Shown: in pieces, positions 27,119 to 36,652 of the stretch
How positions within the stretch are numbered: position 1 is the first letter of the stretch
Layout of the letters: every line of letters begins with the position of its first letter
Source of the DNA: JAEZAF01 sp964395665
GTDB lineage: Bacteria; Chloroflexota; Anaerolineae; Aggregatilineales; Phototrophicaceae
Reading direction: 5' to 3'
DNA: 64,000 nt
Assembly: GCA_964395665.1 (NCBI GenBank)
Contig: CAYNDH010000003.1
Span: 1-64,000 of the forward strand
The notes under the pieces: generated by a model
Told to the model about the DNA's origin: nothing
Databases searched by the model: none
What the model saw: only the letters and a program-made list of their open reading frames with translations
Program-made: the position numbers and the translations under genes

Positions 27119-27146
27119 AAAAGACGCGATGATCCCGCGTCTTTTT
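27119..27146. terminator. Bidirectional terminator, copy 2 of a repeated hairpin
   Basis: AAAAGACGCG and CGCGTCTTTT pair around ATGATCC, with a T-run on each side. It lies 26 nt past the SDR stop on the minus strand and nearly repeats the hairpin at 25772-25799, including the GATGATC loop region. Confidence 0.85.
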
Positions 27147-27171
27147 ACCTGTTTCGTGATGTTTGTTCGGC

Positions 27172-27939
27172 CTATTTCGGGGCCATGCGGATCGCACCAT
27201 CCAACCGGATGACTTCGCCGTTCAGCATCGGGTTCTCGATGATGGACTGGGCGAGCTGTGCGTACTCCGCTGGATGGCCTAAGCGTGACGGGAACGGGAC
27301 CTGCTGCCCCAGCGAAATCCGGGCGGCTTCGGGCAGGCTTGCCATCAGCGGTGTATCGAATAAGCCGGGGGCAATCGTCATCACACGGATACCATTACGC
27401 GACAGATCACGCGCAATCGGCAGCGTCATCCCGACGATCCCGCCTTTGGACGCCGAATATGCGACCTGCCCGATCTGACCGTCATAAGCCGCGACCGACG
27501 CCGTGTTGATGATCACGCCGCGCTCACCGAGATCATTCGGCTCGTTTTCGATCATCGCGACAGCGGCAAGGCGGATGCAGTTAAACGTCCCAATCAGATT
27601 GACACGGATCACACGTTCGAAAATATCCAGCGCGTGCGGTCCATCCTTGCCAATCGTCCGCAGCGCAGCGCCAATCCCGGCGCAGTTGACCAGAATATGC
27701 AGCCCGCCGAATATCTGGTGAGCCGTATCGATAGCGGCCTGCACCTGTTCTTCGCTGCTGACATCAGCCTGCACAAAACGCGCCTGATCACCAATGGCAC
27801 GCACGGTTTCAATCCCGACGGCTTCGTTCATATCCAGCACGATGACGTTTGCACCCTGCGCAGCCAGACGCTGTGCCGCAGCCGCGCCCAGGCCGGAAGC
27901 TCCACCCGTGACCAGTGCGGTCATTCCCTGAATTTGCAT
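27172..27939 (-). CDS. SDR dehydrogenase, 3-hydroxyacyl-CoA type
   Basis: NAD(P)-dependent short-chain dehydrogenase, 255 residues. Cofactor loop TGGASGLGAAAA (near 11-22), an acidic residue after the second strand (VIVLDMNEA) favouring NAD, NCAGIG, catalytic Ser in NTASVAAYDG and YSASKGGIVGM with Tyr-xxx-Lys. The stretch SVAAYDGQIGQVAYSASKGG and the FDTPLMASLPE loop are typical of type II 3-hydroxyacyl-CoA dehydrogenase (HSD17B10-like), so fatty-acid or branched-chain acyl-CoA oxidation is the likely role. It is the last of three minus-strand genes. Confidence 0.88.
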   Translation of the reverse strand: MQIQGMTALVTGGASGLGAAAAQRLAAQGANVIVLDMNEAVGIETVRAIGDQARFVQADVSSEEQVQAAIDTAHQIFGGLHILVNCAGIGAALRTIGKDGPHALDIFERVIRVNLIGTFNCIRLAAVAMIENEPNDLGERGVIINTASVAAYDGQIGQVAYSASKGGIVGMTLPIARDLSRNGIRVMTIAPGLFDTPLMASLPEAARISLGQQVPFPSRLGHPAEYAQLAQSIIENPMLNGEVIRLDGAIRMAPK

Positions 27940-27988
27940 AACCGTAATTACTCCATTGCAAAAATTGTGAAATGAGTCAGATCTAACT

Positions 27989-28621
27989 TTACTGCTTCCC
28001 TAGAAACTCGACGGTGAAATCCATCGCAACGATATAGGAATCATCGATAATCAGGGTTTTCATATGCTGTGACCGGCCATGTTCATCAGACTCCAGTCGT
28101 GCTTCACCTTCAATGACCTTCGTCTCCAGACCATGCCGCTCAAAAGCCGGAATCAGCTTTTCAGCCAGTGTCTTCGGCATTTCTCCGACGAGATCCCCGC
28201 CAGAGTTCATCAGGTCGAACAGCGGGCGGCTGACATTAAGATAGGTCGGGATCTGCCGCCACGGGCCAAAGGTGCTGGTATAAGCCTGCATGAAATCGAC
28301 CATCAGCGCGTTGGAGTCATCCGGCTGGCCGCGAAAGAACAGCCCCACCGGCGTCTCATTGTACTGGTGCAGCAGCGGATGGTCAGTTTCGAGAATACGC
28401 AGACTGCCAAATAACCCGACACTCACGCGGTGTTCCTGCACGCCGATGGCGCGAATGACATAAGACCGTTTATCCCGCAGGCCGCCGCGCTGTTCATCGA
28501 GTTCGGTGGTCGTGATCACCATTTGCAGGGTCTCCGGCACACCGTCCATTTGCAGCATCAGAAAGACACCGTAGGCTTTTTCTCCGCTGAGATCTTCAAG
28601 AAGTTGCTGTCGCTTGGGCAT
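27989..28621 (-). CDS. Protein of unknown function, 210 aa
   Basis: I do not recognise this family. The product is soluble, mixed alpha/beta, with no signal peptide or membrane span and no obvious nucleotide-binding motif. It begins MPKRQQLLEDLSGEKAYGVF and ends with a strand-rich segment (DSYIVAMDFTVEFLGKQ). The frame is supported by its spacing: 18 nt after the metallophosphoesterase stop and 49 nt before the SDR start, all on one strand, and by an AGGAC site before the ATG. Confidence 0.7.
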   Translation of the reverse strand: MPKRQQLLEDLSGEKAYGVFLMLQMDGVPETLQMVITTTELDEQRGGLRDKRSYVIRAIGVQEHRVSVGLFGSLRILETDHPLLHQYNETPVGLFFRGQPDDSNALMVDFMQAYTSTFGPWRQIPTYLNVSRPLFDLMNSGGDLVGEMPKTLAEKLIPAFERHGLETKVIEGEARLESDEHGRSQHMKTLIIDDSYIVAMDFTVEFLGKQ

Positions 28622-28639
28622 GTCGTCCTACTTCACTGT

Positions 28640-29434
28640 TCAGGAAAGGTTCTGAGGCCGGATACGCTGTTCGATCCACTCCGGCACGGGATGCCCTACC
28701 GCATGCAGATCGGCAACCACGGCATCGACATCATACGGGATATTACGGAGGTCGATGTCTACCTGTCCATTCTGGAACGTCAGCAGGCCGTACTGGGCAT
28801 AACCGGGCTGGTCCATCGACAGGCCAATGCTGCCGACATTTACAAGCTGCCAGCGGCCAATGGTGCGATTCATCTGGACGTGCACGTGACCACCAATCCC
28901 CAGACGGCCTTCACGATCCAGCAGGTAATCCTCTGCCTGTTCGTCTGGGGTTTCCGGATGCAGCATCGCCAGATCATCGCCCGGCACGGCATGATAACCG
29001 ATCACGATCCCGAAACCGTCAATCTCTTTTGCCAGTTCGCGTCCGATAAGGCTGCTCATAAACTGATAGGCGTCCCAGTCAAGCTGGCTAAGGCTCCAGT
29101 TCAGGACGGTATCACGGGCTTTCCAGGCATTCATCCGCGCCTGCATTTCTTCAGCATCCCTGGCAGGCTCCATCGGAAAGCGCGATCCCGTCACGACATC
29201 GCGATCAATATTGCCGCCAATAGCCTTAAAGCGCTTGCCCTCATCGGCTTCAGCCAGCGCCTTGATACGCTGAATACATTCCAGCGGACGCGGGCCGGCC
29301 ACCAGATCCCCCAGATACCATGTGAGATCAGCGCCACCCTGCTGTTCGAGATCAGTCAGCACTGTTTCCAGCGCTTCAAGATTACCATGGACATCGGATA
29401 GTACGGCAAGCCGCAGGCTGCCTGATGAATCCAT
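28640..29434 (-). CDS. Calcineurin-like metallophosphoesterase
   Basis: Predicted dimetal phosphoesterase, 264 residues. The start at 29434 (MDSSGSLRL) is chosen over an in-frame upstream start because GAAAGGAAGAAG precedes it. Metal ligands are in order: LSDVHGN (Asp, His), LGDLVAGP (Asp), GGNID (Asn), GYHAVPG (His) and GGHVHVQ (His-x-His). The N-terminal spacing resembles YfcE/MJ0936-like predicted phosphodiesterases. Substrate unknown. It heads a three-gene minus-strand group. Confidence 0.88.
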   Translation of the reverse strand: MDSSGSLRLAVLSDVHGNLEALETVLTDLEQQGGADLTWYLGDLVAGPRPLECIQRIKALAEADEGKRFKAIGGNIDRDVVTGSRFPMEPARDAEEMQARMNAWKARDTVLNWSLSQLDWDAYQFMSSLIGRELAKEIDGFGIVIGYHAVPGDDLAMLHPETPDEQAEDYLLDREGRLGIGGHVHVQMNRTIGRWQLVNVGSIGLSMDQPGYAQYGLLTFQNGQVDIDLRNIPYDVDAVVADLHAVGHPVPEWIEQRIRPQNLS

Positions 29435-29674
29435 CTTCGCTTCTTCCTTTCTATTGACGCACAGAATATAACACACGGCCCTCACCTACTGCGATGATTA
29501 ATCACCTCTGACGACGGGCCGATATTGATGCACGTTCAGGGGTATCCGCCAAACCCGCATCAAAAACAGTTCACCTTTGCATTTTCTAAGGGAAAGTGCC
29601 TGTTTTCATTTCCCGTGCTATATTACTCTGTACAAACGATTAACTTTTATTTCCCCTCACGCAAAGGAGACTGT

Positions 29675-31117
29675 ATGCGTCGCCTGCTCATGCTGCTTTC
29701 GCTCACCCTGATTCTGGGATTTGGGTTTTCGTTCAGTGCAACGGAAACAGAGGCCCAGGAGCAGACCACCTATGTCGTGCAGCCAGGGGATAACCTGTAC
29801 CGGATTTCCCTGCGCTACAATGTCACCATCGCTGCACTCGTGGCGGCCAACAACATCCCCAATCCTAACCTGATCTACGTCGGTCAGCGGCTGGTGATCC
29901 CGACCGGCGGCACACCGCCACCGACGCAGCCACCCGGCAGCACACCAGTACCCACCCAACCCCCCGGTGAGGAGACGGTTTATATCGTCGTGCGTGGGGA
30001 TACACTGGGGCGGATTGCACAGCGCTTCCAGACGACCATACAGGCGATTGCCGTGCGCAATGGCATTACCAATATCAATCTGATCTTTGTCGGCCAGCGG
30101 CTGGTCATCCCCGGCAGCGGTGGCGGCACCGTCCCGACTCCGCCACCCTCTGGCACTACCGTACCGCCACCCACCGGCGGCGGACTGACTGGCTTCCAGC
30201 TTGGCGGTCATGTAGGGGCTTTCTCCGCACCGGATCAGATGCGCGCTGCTGGCATGACATGGGCCAAGGTCCAGATCCGCTGGAACCAGGGCGACTCCGC
30301 CAATATCGCACAGGGCGCGATTGATTCAGCCAAGAGCCGCGGCTTTAAGGTGCTGCTCGGTGTCACGGGTGACAAAAATCAGCTCGCCGGCAATCCGACC
30401 CAGTACTATCAGGACTTCGCCAACTTCCTTGGCGGCGTAGCAGCACTCGGTCCGGATGCGATCGAAGTCTGGAATGAGCCGAATATCGACCGTGAATGGC
30501 CGACCGGTCAGGTCAGCGGTGCCAATTACACCCAGATGCTGTCCGCCGCATATCAGGCGATCAAGGCCGCCAACCCGAATGTGATCGTCATCAGTGGTGC
30601 ACCTGCCCCGACCGGATTCTTCGGTGGCTCGTGCCAGTCCGGCGGATGCGACGATAACATCTTCATCACGCAGATGCGGAATGCAGGCGCAGCCAATGTG
30701 ATGGACTGTGTTGGCATCCACTACAACGAAGGCATCCTGCCGCCGACCGCCACCAGTGGCGATCCGCGTGGCAACAGCTCGCACTATTCGCGCTACTACC
30801 CGTCGATGGTCAACCTGTACAGCGCGACCTTCCCATCCAAGCCGCTGTGCTTCACCGAACTCGGCTATCTGTCACCTGAAGGCTTCGGCCCCCTGCCCCC
30901 TGGCTTTGACTGGGCAGTGAACACCAGCGTACAGGAACAGGCGGAATGGCTGGCGGGCGCTGTCCGGCTCTCACGTCAGGGCGGACGTGTGCGCCTGCTC
31001 ATCGTCTGGAATGTCGATATGACCGAATACGGCGCAGATCCGCAGGCGGGTTATGCCGTCATCCGTCCGGATGGAAACTGCCCGGCCTGCGCGACACTCG
31101 GCGCAGCCATGCAATAA
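29675..31117 (+). CDS. Secreted LysM protein with GH-A-like catalytic domain
   Basis: 480 residues from the ATG at 29675, which has AAAGGAGA directly upstream; an in-frame start at 29525 is rejected. Signal peptide, then two LysM modules (TTYVVQPGDNLYRISLRYNV and VYIVVRGDTLGRIAQRF, each ending GQRLVIP) that would bind peptidoglycan. Pro/Thr-rich linkers lead to a TIM-barrel domain with clan GH-A Glu motifs EVWNEPNID and CFTELGY. Four Cys in SCQSGGCDD and NCPAC may form disulfides. Wall-associated glycan hydrolysis is the likely role. The perfect hairpin after the stop ends it. Confidence 0.85.
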   Translation: MRRLLMLLSLTLILGFGFSFSATETEAQEQTTYVVQPGDNLYRISLRYNVTIAALVAANNIPNPNLIYVGQRLVIPTGGTPPPTQPPGSTPVPTQPPGEETVYIVVRGDTLGRIAQRFQTTIQAIAVRNGITNINLIFVGQRLVIPGSGGGTVPTPPPSGTTVPPPTGGGLTGFQLGGHVGAFSAPDQMRAAGMTWAKVQIRWNQGDSANIAQGAIDSAKSRGFKVLLGVTGDKNQLAGNPTQYYQDFANFLGGVAALGPDAIEVWNEPNIDREWPTGQVSGANYTQMLSAAYQAIKAANPNVIVISGAPAPTGFFGGSCQSGGCDDNIFITQMRNAGAANVMDCVGIHYNEGILPPTATSGDPRGNSSHYSRYYPSMVNLYSATFPSKPLCFTELGYLSPEGFGPLPPGFDWAVNTSVQEQAEWLAGAVRLSRQGGRVRLLIVWNVDMTEYGADPQAGYAVIRPDGNCPACATLGAAMQ

Positions 31118-31149
31118 CTGACCTGACAGCGCCTCATTGCGGACTGCAC

Positions 31150-31194
31150 AAACAAAAACTGCGGACTCGAGTCATGAGTCCGCAGTTTTTGTTT
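31150..31194. terminator. Long perfect bidirectional terminator
   Basis: A 19-bp perfect stem (31150-31168 with 31176-31194) around GAGTCAT; the arms carry A-runs and T-runs so that it works in both directions, ending the LysM gene and the convergent glycyl-tRNA synthetase gene. Confidence 0.92.
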
Positions 31195-31215
31195 ACAGGA
31201 TGTTCGGTACCCGGA

Positions 31216-34200
31216 TCAGAAGCCGGACAGATGGCTGAGATCAGCGCGGCCCTTCTGCATGGCGCTGATCGCCTGAAGCAGCGCATGACGGTTTTCCCGC
31301 ACAGCGGCATCCGGGGCATTGACCAGCACGCCTTCACCGGGACGCTCGCCGAAGAATTTCGTAATCACCGGCACCATTGGCACAAACGCCGTCAGGAATT
31401 CATCGACATTCACGCCAGCAGTCAACCTGGCTGATGCAGTCTGATAAGCCTCATACAGAGCGTTCTCTTCCGGCTGCTCGAACAGATCCGGATTGACTGC
31501 ATAGCGATCCGCATCGTCACGGGTGATACGCACACAGCGCGCAAAGCTGTCGAGAATCGGTGCCCAATCCTCACGCGATACCCACTCGCTTAACTGGCGC
31601 ACACCGATCAGGGCACGGTAGGGATTCCCCGGCTGTTCGGCCAGTACCGCATTCACCACATCGACCGCCCAGCCGCGCTCCTGAAGCCAGACACGCAGAC
31701 GGCCTGAGATAAATTCCAGCACCTGTTCCTTCGCAGTCGGCGTGACGGTGACAGGCTGGGCAGCGGCCACCAGTTCCACCGCCTGCGCCAGATCGCAGTC
31801 AATCTCGCCTTCTGTCAGGATCTGGATTACACCCAATGCGGCACGGCGCAGGCCGTATGGGTCCGCTGTGGAGCGTGGAGCCAGTCCCACCGCAAACAGC
31901 CCTACCAGACTATCCAGACGGTCAGCGATCGCAAGCAGCGTACCCGCGTGGGTTTCCGGCACACGATCTTCAGCAAAGCGCGGCAGCCAGTGTTCAAAGA
32001 TCGCCACCGCCACCTCTGCCGGATAATCGCCGCGCAGGGCATACTCGCGGCCCATCGTCCCCTGAAGTGAGGTCATCTCTACGACCATATTGGTCGCGAG
32101 ATCGGCCTTCGCCAGATGCGCCGCACGGGTTGCGACCGCGACCGCGACTTCTGGCGTCCCGATCAGATGGCCGAGACCGTCAACAAGCCCCGCTACACGC
32201 TGATTTTTATCCAGCATCGAGCCGAGATGTTCTTCAAAAGTCAGCGTATTCAGACGCGGCAGGAAGTCTTCCAGCCGTTTTTCGGTATCCTGCCTGAAGA
32301 AAAAGCTGGCATCAGCGAAGCGCGCCCGCAGCACCTGCTCGTTACCATAGGCCACCTTGTCGAGATGCTGATCATCACCGTTGCGGATGGTGATAAAGTA
32401 CGGCAGCAGCCTGCCGGATGCATCCTCAACGGCAAAATAACGCTGCTTGTCGCGCATCACCGTCACCAGCACATCACGCGGCAGTTCGAGATAATGGTCG
32501 TCAAATTTACCTAACAGCGCGGTCGGGGCTTCCACCAGATTCACCACTTCGTCCAGCAGATGATCATCCTGCGGCACGCGGCCATTCTGCGCGGCAGCAA
32601 TTGCCTGCACCTGCGCTGCGATTGCGCTGCGACGGGTGTCATAGTCCAGCACGATACCCTGCGCCTCGGCAAATTTCAGATAATCGGCGGGTGAAGTCAC
32701 GGTCTGTTCCGGTGAGCCGAACGGACGCAGGCCACGGGTGACAGTTCCGCTGCTGATCCCGGCATAGACAAACGGGATCACCTGATCGCCATACAGCGCG
32801 ACAATCCAGCGCACAGGCCGCGAGAACGTCACATGACTGGCATTCCAGCGCATGGATCGGGCGAATTTCAGGCCAGCGATGAACGGCGGAAGCGCTTCTG
32901 CCAGCACCACCGACGCCGCACGGCCCGTGTATTTCACCTTCGCCGTTACATATTCGCCACCGTCGATTTCACTGACAACCAGATCCTGCACATCCACGCC
33001 TCTGCTGCGGGCAAATCCTTCAGCAGCCTTGGTCGGCTTGCCATCGGCATCAAAGGCACGGTTGGCGGGCGGTCCTTTCTCAACAGTTTCGCGGTCCGGC
33101 TGACGTTCCGCCACTTTTTCGGCTGTCACCACCAGCCGCCGGGGAGTCGCCATCACCTTCAGGCCCTCCACGGTCAGATGTGCTTCGTCAAACAGTGCCT
33201 GCGCCGCGCTGTTCAGATATTCCAGTGCTGCATCCACATCCGACGCAGGCAGTTCTTCCACACCGATTTCGAGCAGGAAAGGCGCAGCGGAGCTGACTTC
33301 AGCCGGAGCCACAGTGCTTTCCGCGAGCGCTGGACCAGCCCACTGCGCCGCCATTTTCATCAGCGGATGGCCCAACTGTTCGCGCTGATCGGCATAGGCA
33401 CGGGCGAGGGTGCGTGTCATATCACGCATCCGCCGGAAGTAGGTCGCACGTTCCGTCACACCAATCGCGCCACGGGTATCCAGCACGTTAAACAGATGGC
33501 TGCACTTCAGGACGTAATCATAGGCAGCGATCAGCGCGTCACCTTCCAGCGCACGACCATATTCGCGCTCATACGTGTCATATACCTGCTTCAGGGCATT
33601 GACATCGGCAATATCGAAGTAGTAACGGCAGTACTCGATCTCTTCCTGTAGAAACAGATCACGATACTGAAGCTGGACACCCTGATCGGGCTGACCGGCG
33701 GCACTGGCGTGACCATTCCCCATCCAGTCGATGTCCCATGCCGATTCCTTGTTCTGAAGGGCCAGCACGATGCGTTCAACACCGTAAGTGATCTCAACCG
33801 ACACCGGATTCAGTTCAAGTCCACCCGCCTGCTGGAAGTAGGTAAACTGGGTGATCTCCTGCCCATCCAGCCACACTTCCCAGCCCAGCCCCCATGCGCC
33901 TAGCGCGGGGCTTTCCCAATTGTCTTCCACAAAACGGATATCGTGTTCACGCGGGTTGATCCCCAGCGCTTCAAGCGATGCCAGATACAATTCCTGTGGA
34001 TTGCCGGGATCAGGCTTCAGGATGACCTGATACTGATAATATTTCTGAAGTCGGTTGGGGTTTTCTCCGTAGCGACCATCATCGGGCCGTACTGATGGCT
34101 CTACATAGGCGACACGCCACGGCTCCGGCCCCAGAACGCGCAGCAGCGTTGCCGGGTTGCCTGTTCCTGCACCCACCTGAACATTATAAGGTTCCCAGAT

Positions 34201-34272
34201 GACGCAGCCCTGTGAGGCCCAGAAATCATGCAGCCTGAGGATAACTTGCTGAAAACTTAGCGGTGCGGACAT
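31216..34272 (-). CDS. glyQS: Glycyl-tRNA synthetase, alpha and beta chains fused
   Basis: 1018-residue class II synthetase combining what are usually two proteins. Residues 1-~300 are the alpha chain (SFQQVILRLHDFWASQGCVI, VRPDDGRYGENPNR, FTYFQQAGGLEL), and from about 330 on is the beta chain (LLEIGVEELPASDVDAALEY, then an HD-like domain and a C-terminal anticodon-binding part). A short Ala/Pro linker (about 312-330) joins them with no frame break. The fused form of the bacterial (alpha-beta) enzyme is known in some lineages. No T-box was found upstream. Confidence 0.95.
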   Translation of the reverse strand: MSAPLSFQQVILRLHDFWASQGCVIWEPYNVQVGAGTGNPATLLRVLGPEPWRVAYVEPSVRPDDGRYGENPNRLQKYYQYQVILKPDPGNPQELYLASLEALGINPREHDIRFVEDNWESPALGAWGLGWEVWLDGQEITQFTYFQQAGGLELNPVSVEITYGVERIVLALQNKESAWDIDWMGNGHASAAGQPDQGVQLQYRDLFLQEEIEYCRYYFDIADVNALKQVYDTYEREYGRALEGDALIAAYDYVLKCSHLFNVLDTRGAIGVTERATYFRRMRDMTRTLARAYADQREQLGHPLMKMAAQWAGPALAESTVAPAEVSSAAPFLLEIGVEELPASDVDAALEYLNSAAQALFDEAHLTVEGLKVMATPRRLVVTAEKVAERQPDRETVEKGPPANRAFDADGKPTKAAEGFARSRGVDVQDLVVSEIDGGEYVTAKVKYTGRAASVVLAEALPPFIAGLKFARSMRWNASHVTFSRPVRWIVALYGDQVIPFVYAGISSGTVTRGLRPFGSPEQTVTSPADYLKFAEAQGIVLDYDTRRSAIAAQVQAIAAAQNGRVPQDDHLLDEVVNLVEAPTALLGKFDDHYLELPRDVLVTVMRDKQRYFAVEDASGRLLPYFITIRNGDDQHLDKVAYGNEQVLRARFADASFFFRQDTEKRLEDFLPRLNTLTFEEHLGSMLDKNQRVAGLVDGLGHLIGTPEVAVAVATRAAHLAKADLATNMVVEMTSLQGTMGREYALRGDYPAEVAVAIFEHWLPRFAEDRVPETHAGTLLAIADRLDSLVGLFAVGLAPRSTADPYGLRRAALGVIQILTEGEIDCDLAQAVELVAAAQPVTVTPTAKEQVLEFISGRLRVWLQERGWAVDVVNAVLAEQPGNPYRALIGVRQLSEWVSREDWAPILDSFARCVRITRDDADRYAVNPDLFEQPEENALYEAYQTASARLTAGVNVDEFLTAFVPMVPVITKFFGERPGEGVLVNAPDAAVRENRHALLQAISAMQKGRADLSHLSGF

Positions 34273-34538
34273 GTATGACCTTTACAGATTGATTGCCTAA
34301 AAAGACGGTTCACGAACAACAGCTTCGGAATGCTGAATGGCTGGAAGAGATCAGCGGGCACAGTTTCATGAAACGAACTGACCTGTTCAGTGTAGATTCT
34401 GCATGTAATTTGTAGCATAGCCAGTGTAAATCACCTATACTCTGGCATCTGGGGACACTAGTATAGCATTTATGCGTCGGTAGATCAGTCTTCACTCTAT
34501 CATTTTATTGTCTGAAAATTCTTCCATAGGCCATTGAC
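34273..34538. other. Divergent spacer, glyQS and kinase gene
   Basis: 266 bp between divergent starts. AT-richer than its surroundings, with TATACT at 34436-34441 as a possible -10 for the kinase gene, but no good -35. No gene seen. Confidence 0.4.
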
Positions 34539-36524
34539 ATGGCTCTTGATTCGCTGATCGGAAAAAAAATCGGAGAGTTCGAGATTCTCGAACAGATCGG
34601 GCACGGCGGGATGTCGGTTGTTTACCGTGCCAATGAGCCGTCTATACATCGTGAAGTCGCGCTGAAAGTCCTTGCCGCAGACGGAAGCGATCTTGATCCC
34701 AGCTTTCGCCAGCGCTTCCAGCAGGAAGCAGCGGTCATCGCCAAGCTCGAACATCTGCATATCCTGCCGATGTACAGCTACGGCATTGACGGGGATCATG
34801 TTTACATCGCGATGCGACTATCACGCGGTGGCACACTGGACGACCTCATGCAGCGCGAAAAGATCCCGCTGGAACGGGTGGTCGAGCTGTTTACACAGAT
34901 CGCTCAGGGGCTGGCCCACGCGCACAGCAAAGGCGTCGTCCATCGTGATCTGAAACCGAGCAATATCCTGCTGGATGAAAACGGCAATACCTTTCTGGCG
35001 GATTTCGGCCTTGCGAAAATCCTGGGCAAGGAAGTCGAGATCACCCATTCGGGAAATGTCGTCGGCACGCCTGCCTATATGTCGCCAGAGCAGCTTAAAG
35101 GTGATCCGATTGATCATCGCGCTGATATTTACGGGTTGGGGATTATCCTCTATCAGATGCTGACAGGCCAGCGCCCGTTTGAAGGGGACAGTGCGAACGT
35201 CGTCTCCGTCATCTACAAGCATCTGGAGCAAAAACCGGTCACGCCCAGTCAACTGGACCCGAATATTTCACCGCAGATCGACGCCATTGTCCTGAAGGCG
35301 CTGGAAAAAGATCCGAAACGGCGGTTTTCATCCGTTGGGGAAATGGCAGAAGCCTTACAGAAGACTGTAGGCAAACGATCCAGTCGGGAATTCCCCCCAC
35401 CGGCTACATCGCTGATCCGCGAACGCGCCAGACGGTCACTTGAACTGGCCGCCGCGATTTCCAAACATCGGATGCGGATACTGGCAGGTGTGGTGGCCGT
35501 GGCGGTGATCATTACACTGGGAGTCTACCTGTTTACCAGATCGGATGATGACGATACAGTGGTCGAACCGCCGGTCCTGCTCACGGATCGCAGCGGCACG
35601 CCTGATGACCTGATCCTGACACCGCAGGAAATCAACCTTGCGCGTTCAATCCTTAACAACCGGTTTATCGCCCTGGTGCCGTGTAACATGGGCAGTCAGT
35701 ACCATGCCACTGGCGCCCGCGAAATGGTAGAACGTGCGCGCAGCTATGGTATGGAAGCACGCGTTTATGACGCGGATTCGGACAAGTACCAGCAGTCGAT
35801 TCTGGTGGAAAAAGCCCGTGCTGAAGGGGCAGCGGCCTTCATTATCTGCCCGCTGGATGACGAAGTGATGATCCCGGCGCTGGAAGCACTGGACGAAGCC
35901 GATTATCCGTTGGTCCTGCCTGCCGACCCACCTGAGACCGGTCATTATGGCGGTGTCGTCATCACCACCGATAATTACCTGATGGGCCGCGTCCCAGGTG
36001 AATATGCAGGCAAGTGGATTCGGGATCACCTCAACGGCAGGGCGAGAGTCGCCATTCTGGATTATCCGACCCTTGGAGAGCTGGTACAGCGGGCCGACGG
36101 GCTGGAAGATGGTGTACTGGAATATGCACCGGATGCGGAGATCATAGGCCGCTATCTGGGTGCAACATGGGAAGCAGGAAACCAATCGATGACATCCATG
36201 CTGGAACAAAATCTCCTGCCAGATGTCATTGTGAGTATCAATGATGCAGGCACATATGGCGCGATTGAAGCACTCGAAGAAGCGAATATACCCGAATCAG
36301 ACGTGGCGATCTTCAGCATTGACGGGGAGCCACAGGCACAGTTATATATCCGTGACGGCCATTATTTAAGGGCATCAATTCTGGTAGCGCGTACAGAGTA
36401 TTCTTTCGCCGCCATTGATGCAATCGTCAAACAGGTTGTCGGAGCCACACTGCCTGGTACAATTCTGATGGAACCGGGTGAACTGATCACACTGGAGTCA
36501 CTTGACCTGGCTCCACCGCCCTAA
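34539..36524 (+). CDS. Receptor Ser/Thr kinase with sugar-binding-like ectodomain
   Basis: 661 residues. An N-terminal PknB-type kinase is complete: Gly loop GHGGMSVVY (from 21), Lys43 in VALKVL, HRDLKPSN (Asp137), DFG (155-157) and GTPAYMSPEQ. A basic stretch and one span follow (about 312-332, LAGVVAVAVIITLGVYLF), then an outside domain (about 370-655) that looks like a RbsB/LacI-type periplasmic binding protein: IALVPCNMGSQYHATGAREM, AFIICPLDD, NYLMGRVPGEYAGKWI, VIVSINDAGTYGAIEALEEA and IFSIDGEPQAQLYI. Sugar or autoinducer sensing that drives phosphorylation is the obvious inference. PASTA repeats, usual in such kinases, are absent. Confidence 0.88.
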   Translation: MALDSLIGKKIGEFEILEQIGHGGMSVVYRANEPSIHREVALKVLAADGSDLDPSFRQRFQQEAAVIAKLEHLHILPMYSYGIDGDHVYIAMRLSRGGTLDDLMQREKIPLERVVELFTQIAQGLAHAHSKGVVHRDLKPSNILLDENGNTFLADFGLAKILGKEVEITHSGNVVGTPAYMSPEQLKGDPIDHRADIYGLGIILYQMLTGQRPFEGDSANVVSVIYKHLEQKPVTPSQLDPNISPQIDAIVLKALEKDPKRRFSSVGEMAEALQKTVGKRSSREFPPPATSLIRERARRSLELAAAISKHRMRILAGVVAVAVIITLGVYLFTRSDDDDTVVEPPVLLTDRSGTPDDLILTPQEINLARSILNNRFIALVPCNMGSQYHATGAREMVERARSYGMEARVYDADSDKYQQSILVEKARAEGAAAFIICPLDDEVMIPALEALDEADYPLVLPADPPETGHYGGVVITTDNYLMGRVPGEYAGKWIRDHLNGRARVAILDYPTLGELVQRADGLEDGVLEYAPDAEIIGRYLGATWEAGNQSMTSMLEQNLLPDVIVSINDAGTYGAIEALEEANIPESDVAIFSIDGEPQAQLYIRDGHYLRASILVARTEYSFAAIDAIVKQVVGATLPGTILMEPGELITLESLDLAPPP

Positions 36525-36652
36525 GTCTCATCCGGTGATCGGGATACAACAATCGGCATCCGACAACGAACACAAACAGCGTCTCAGGCAATCCGCCCCA
36601 GCACAGCTTACGCTTTTCGTCAGATCTCTAGTCTATTTGATGGGATAACTGA

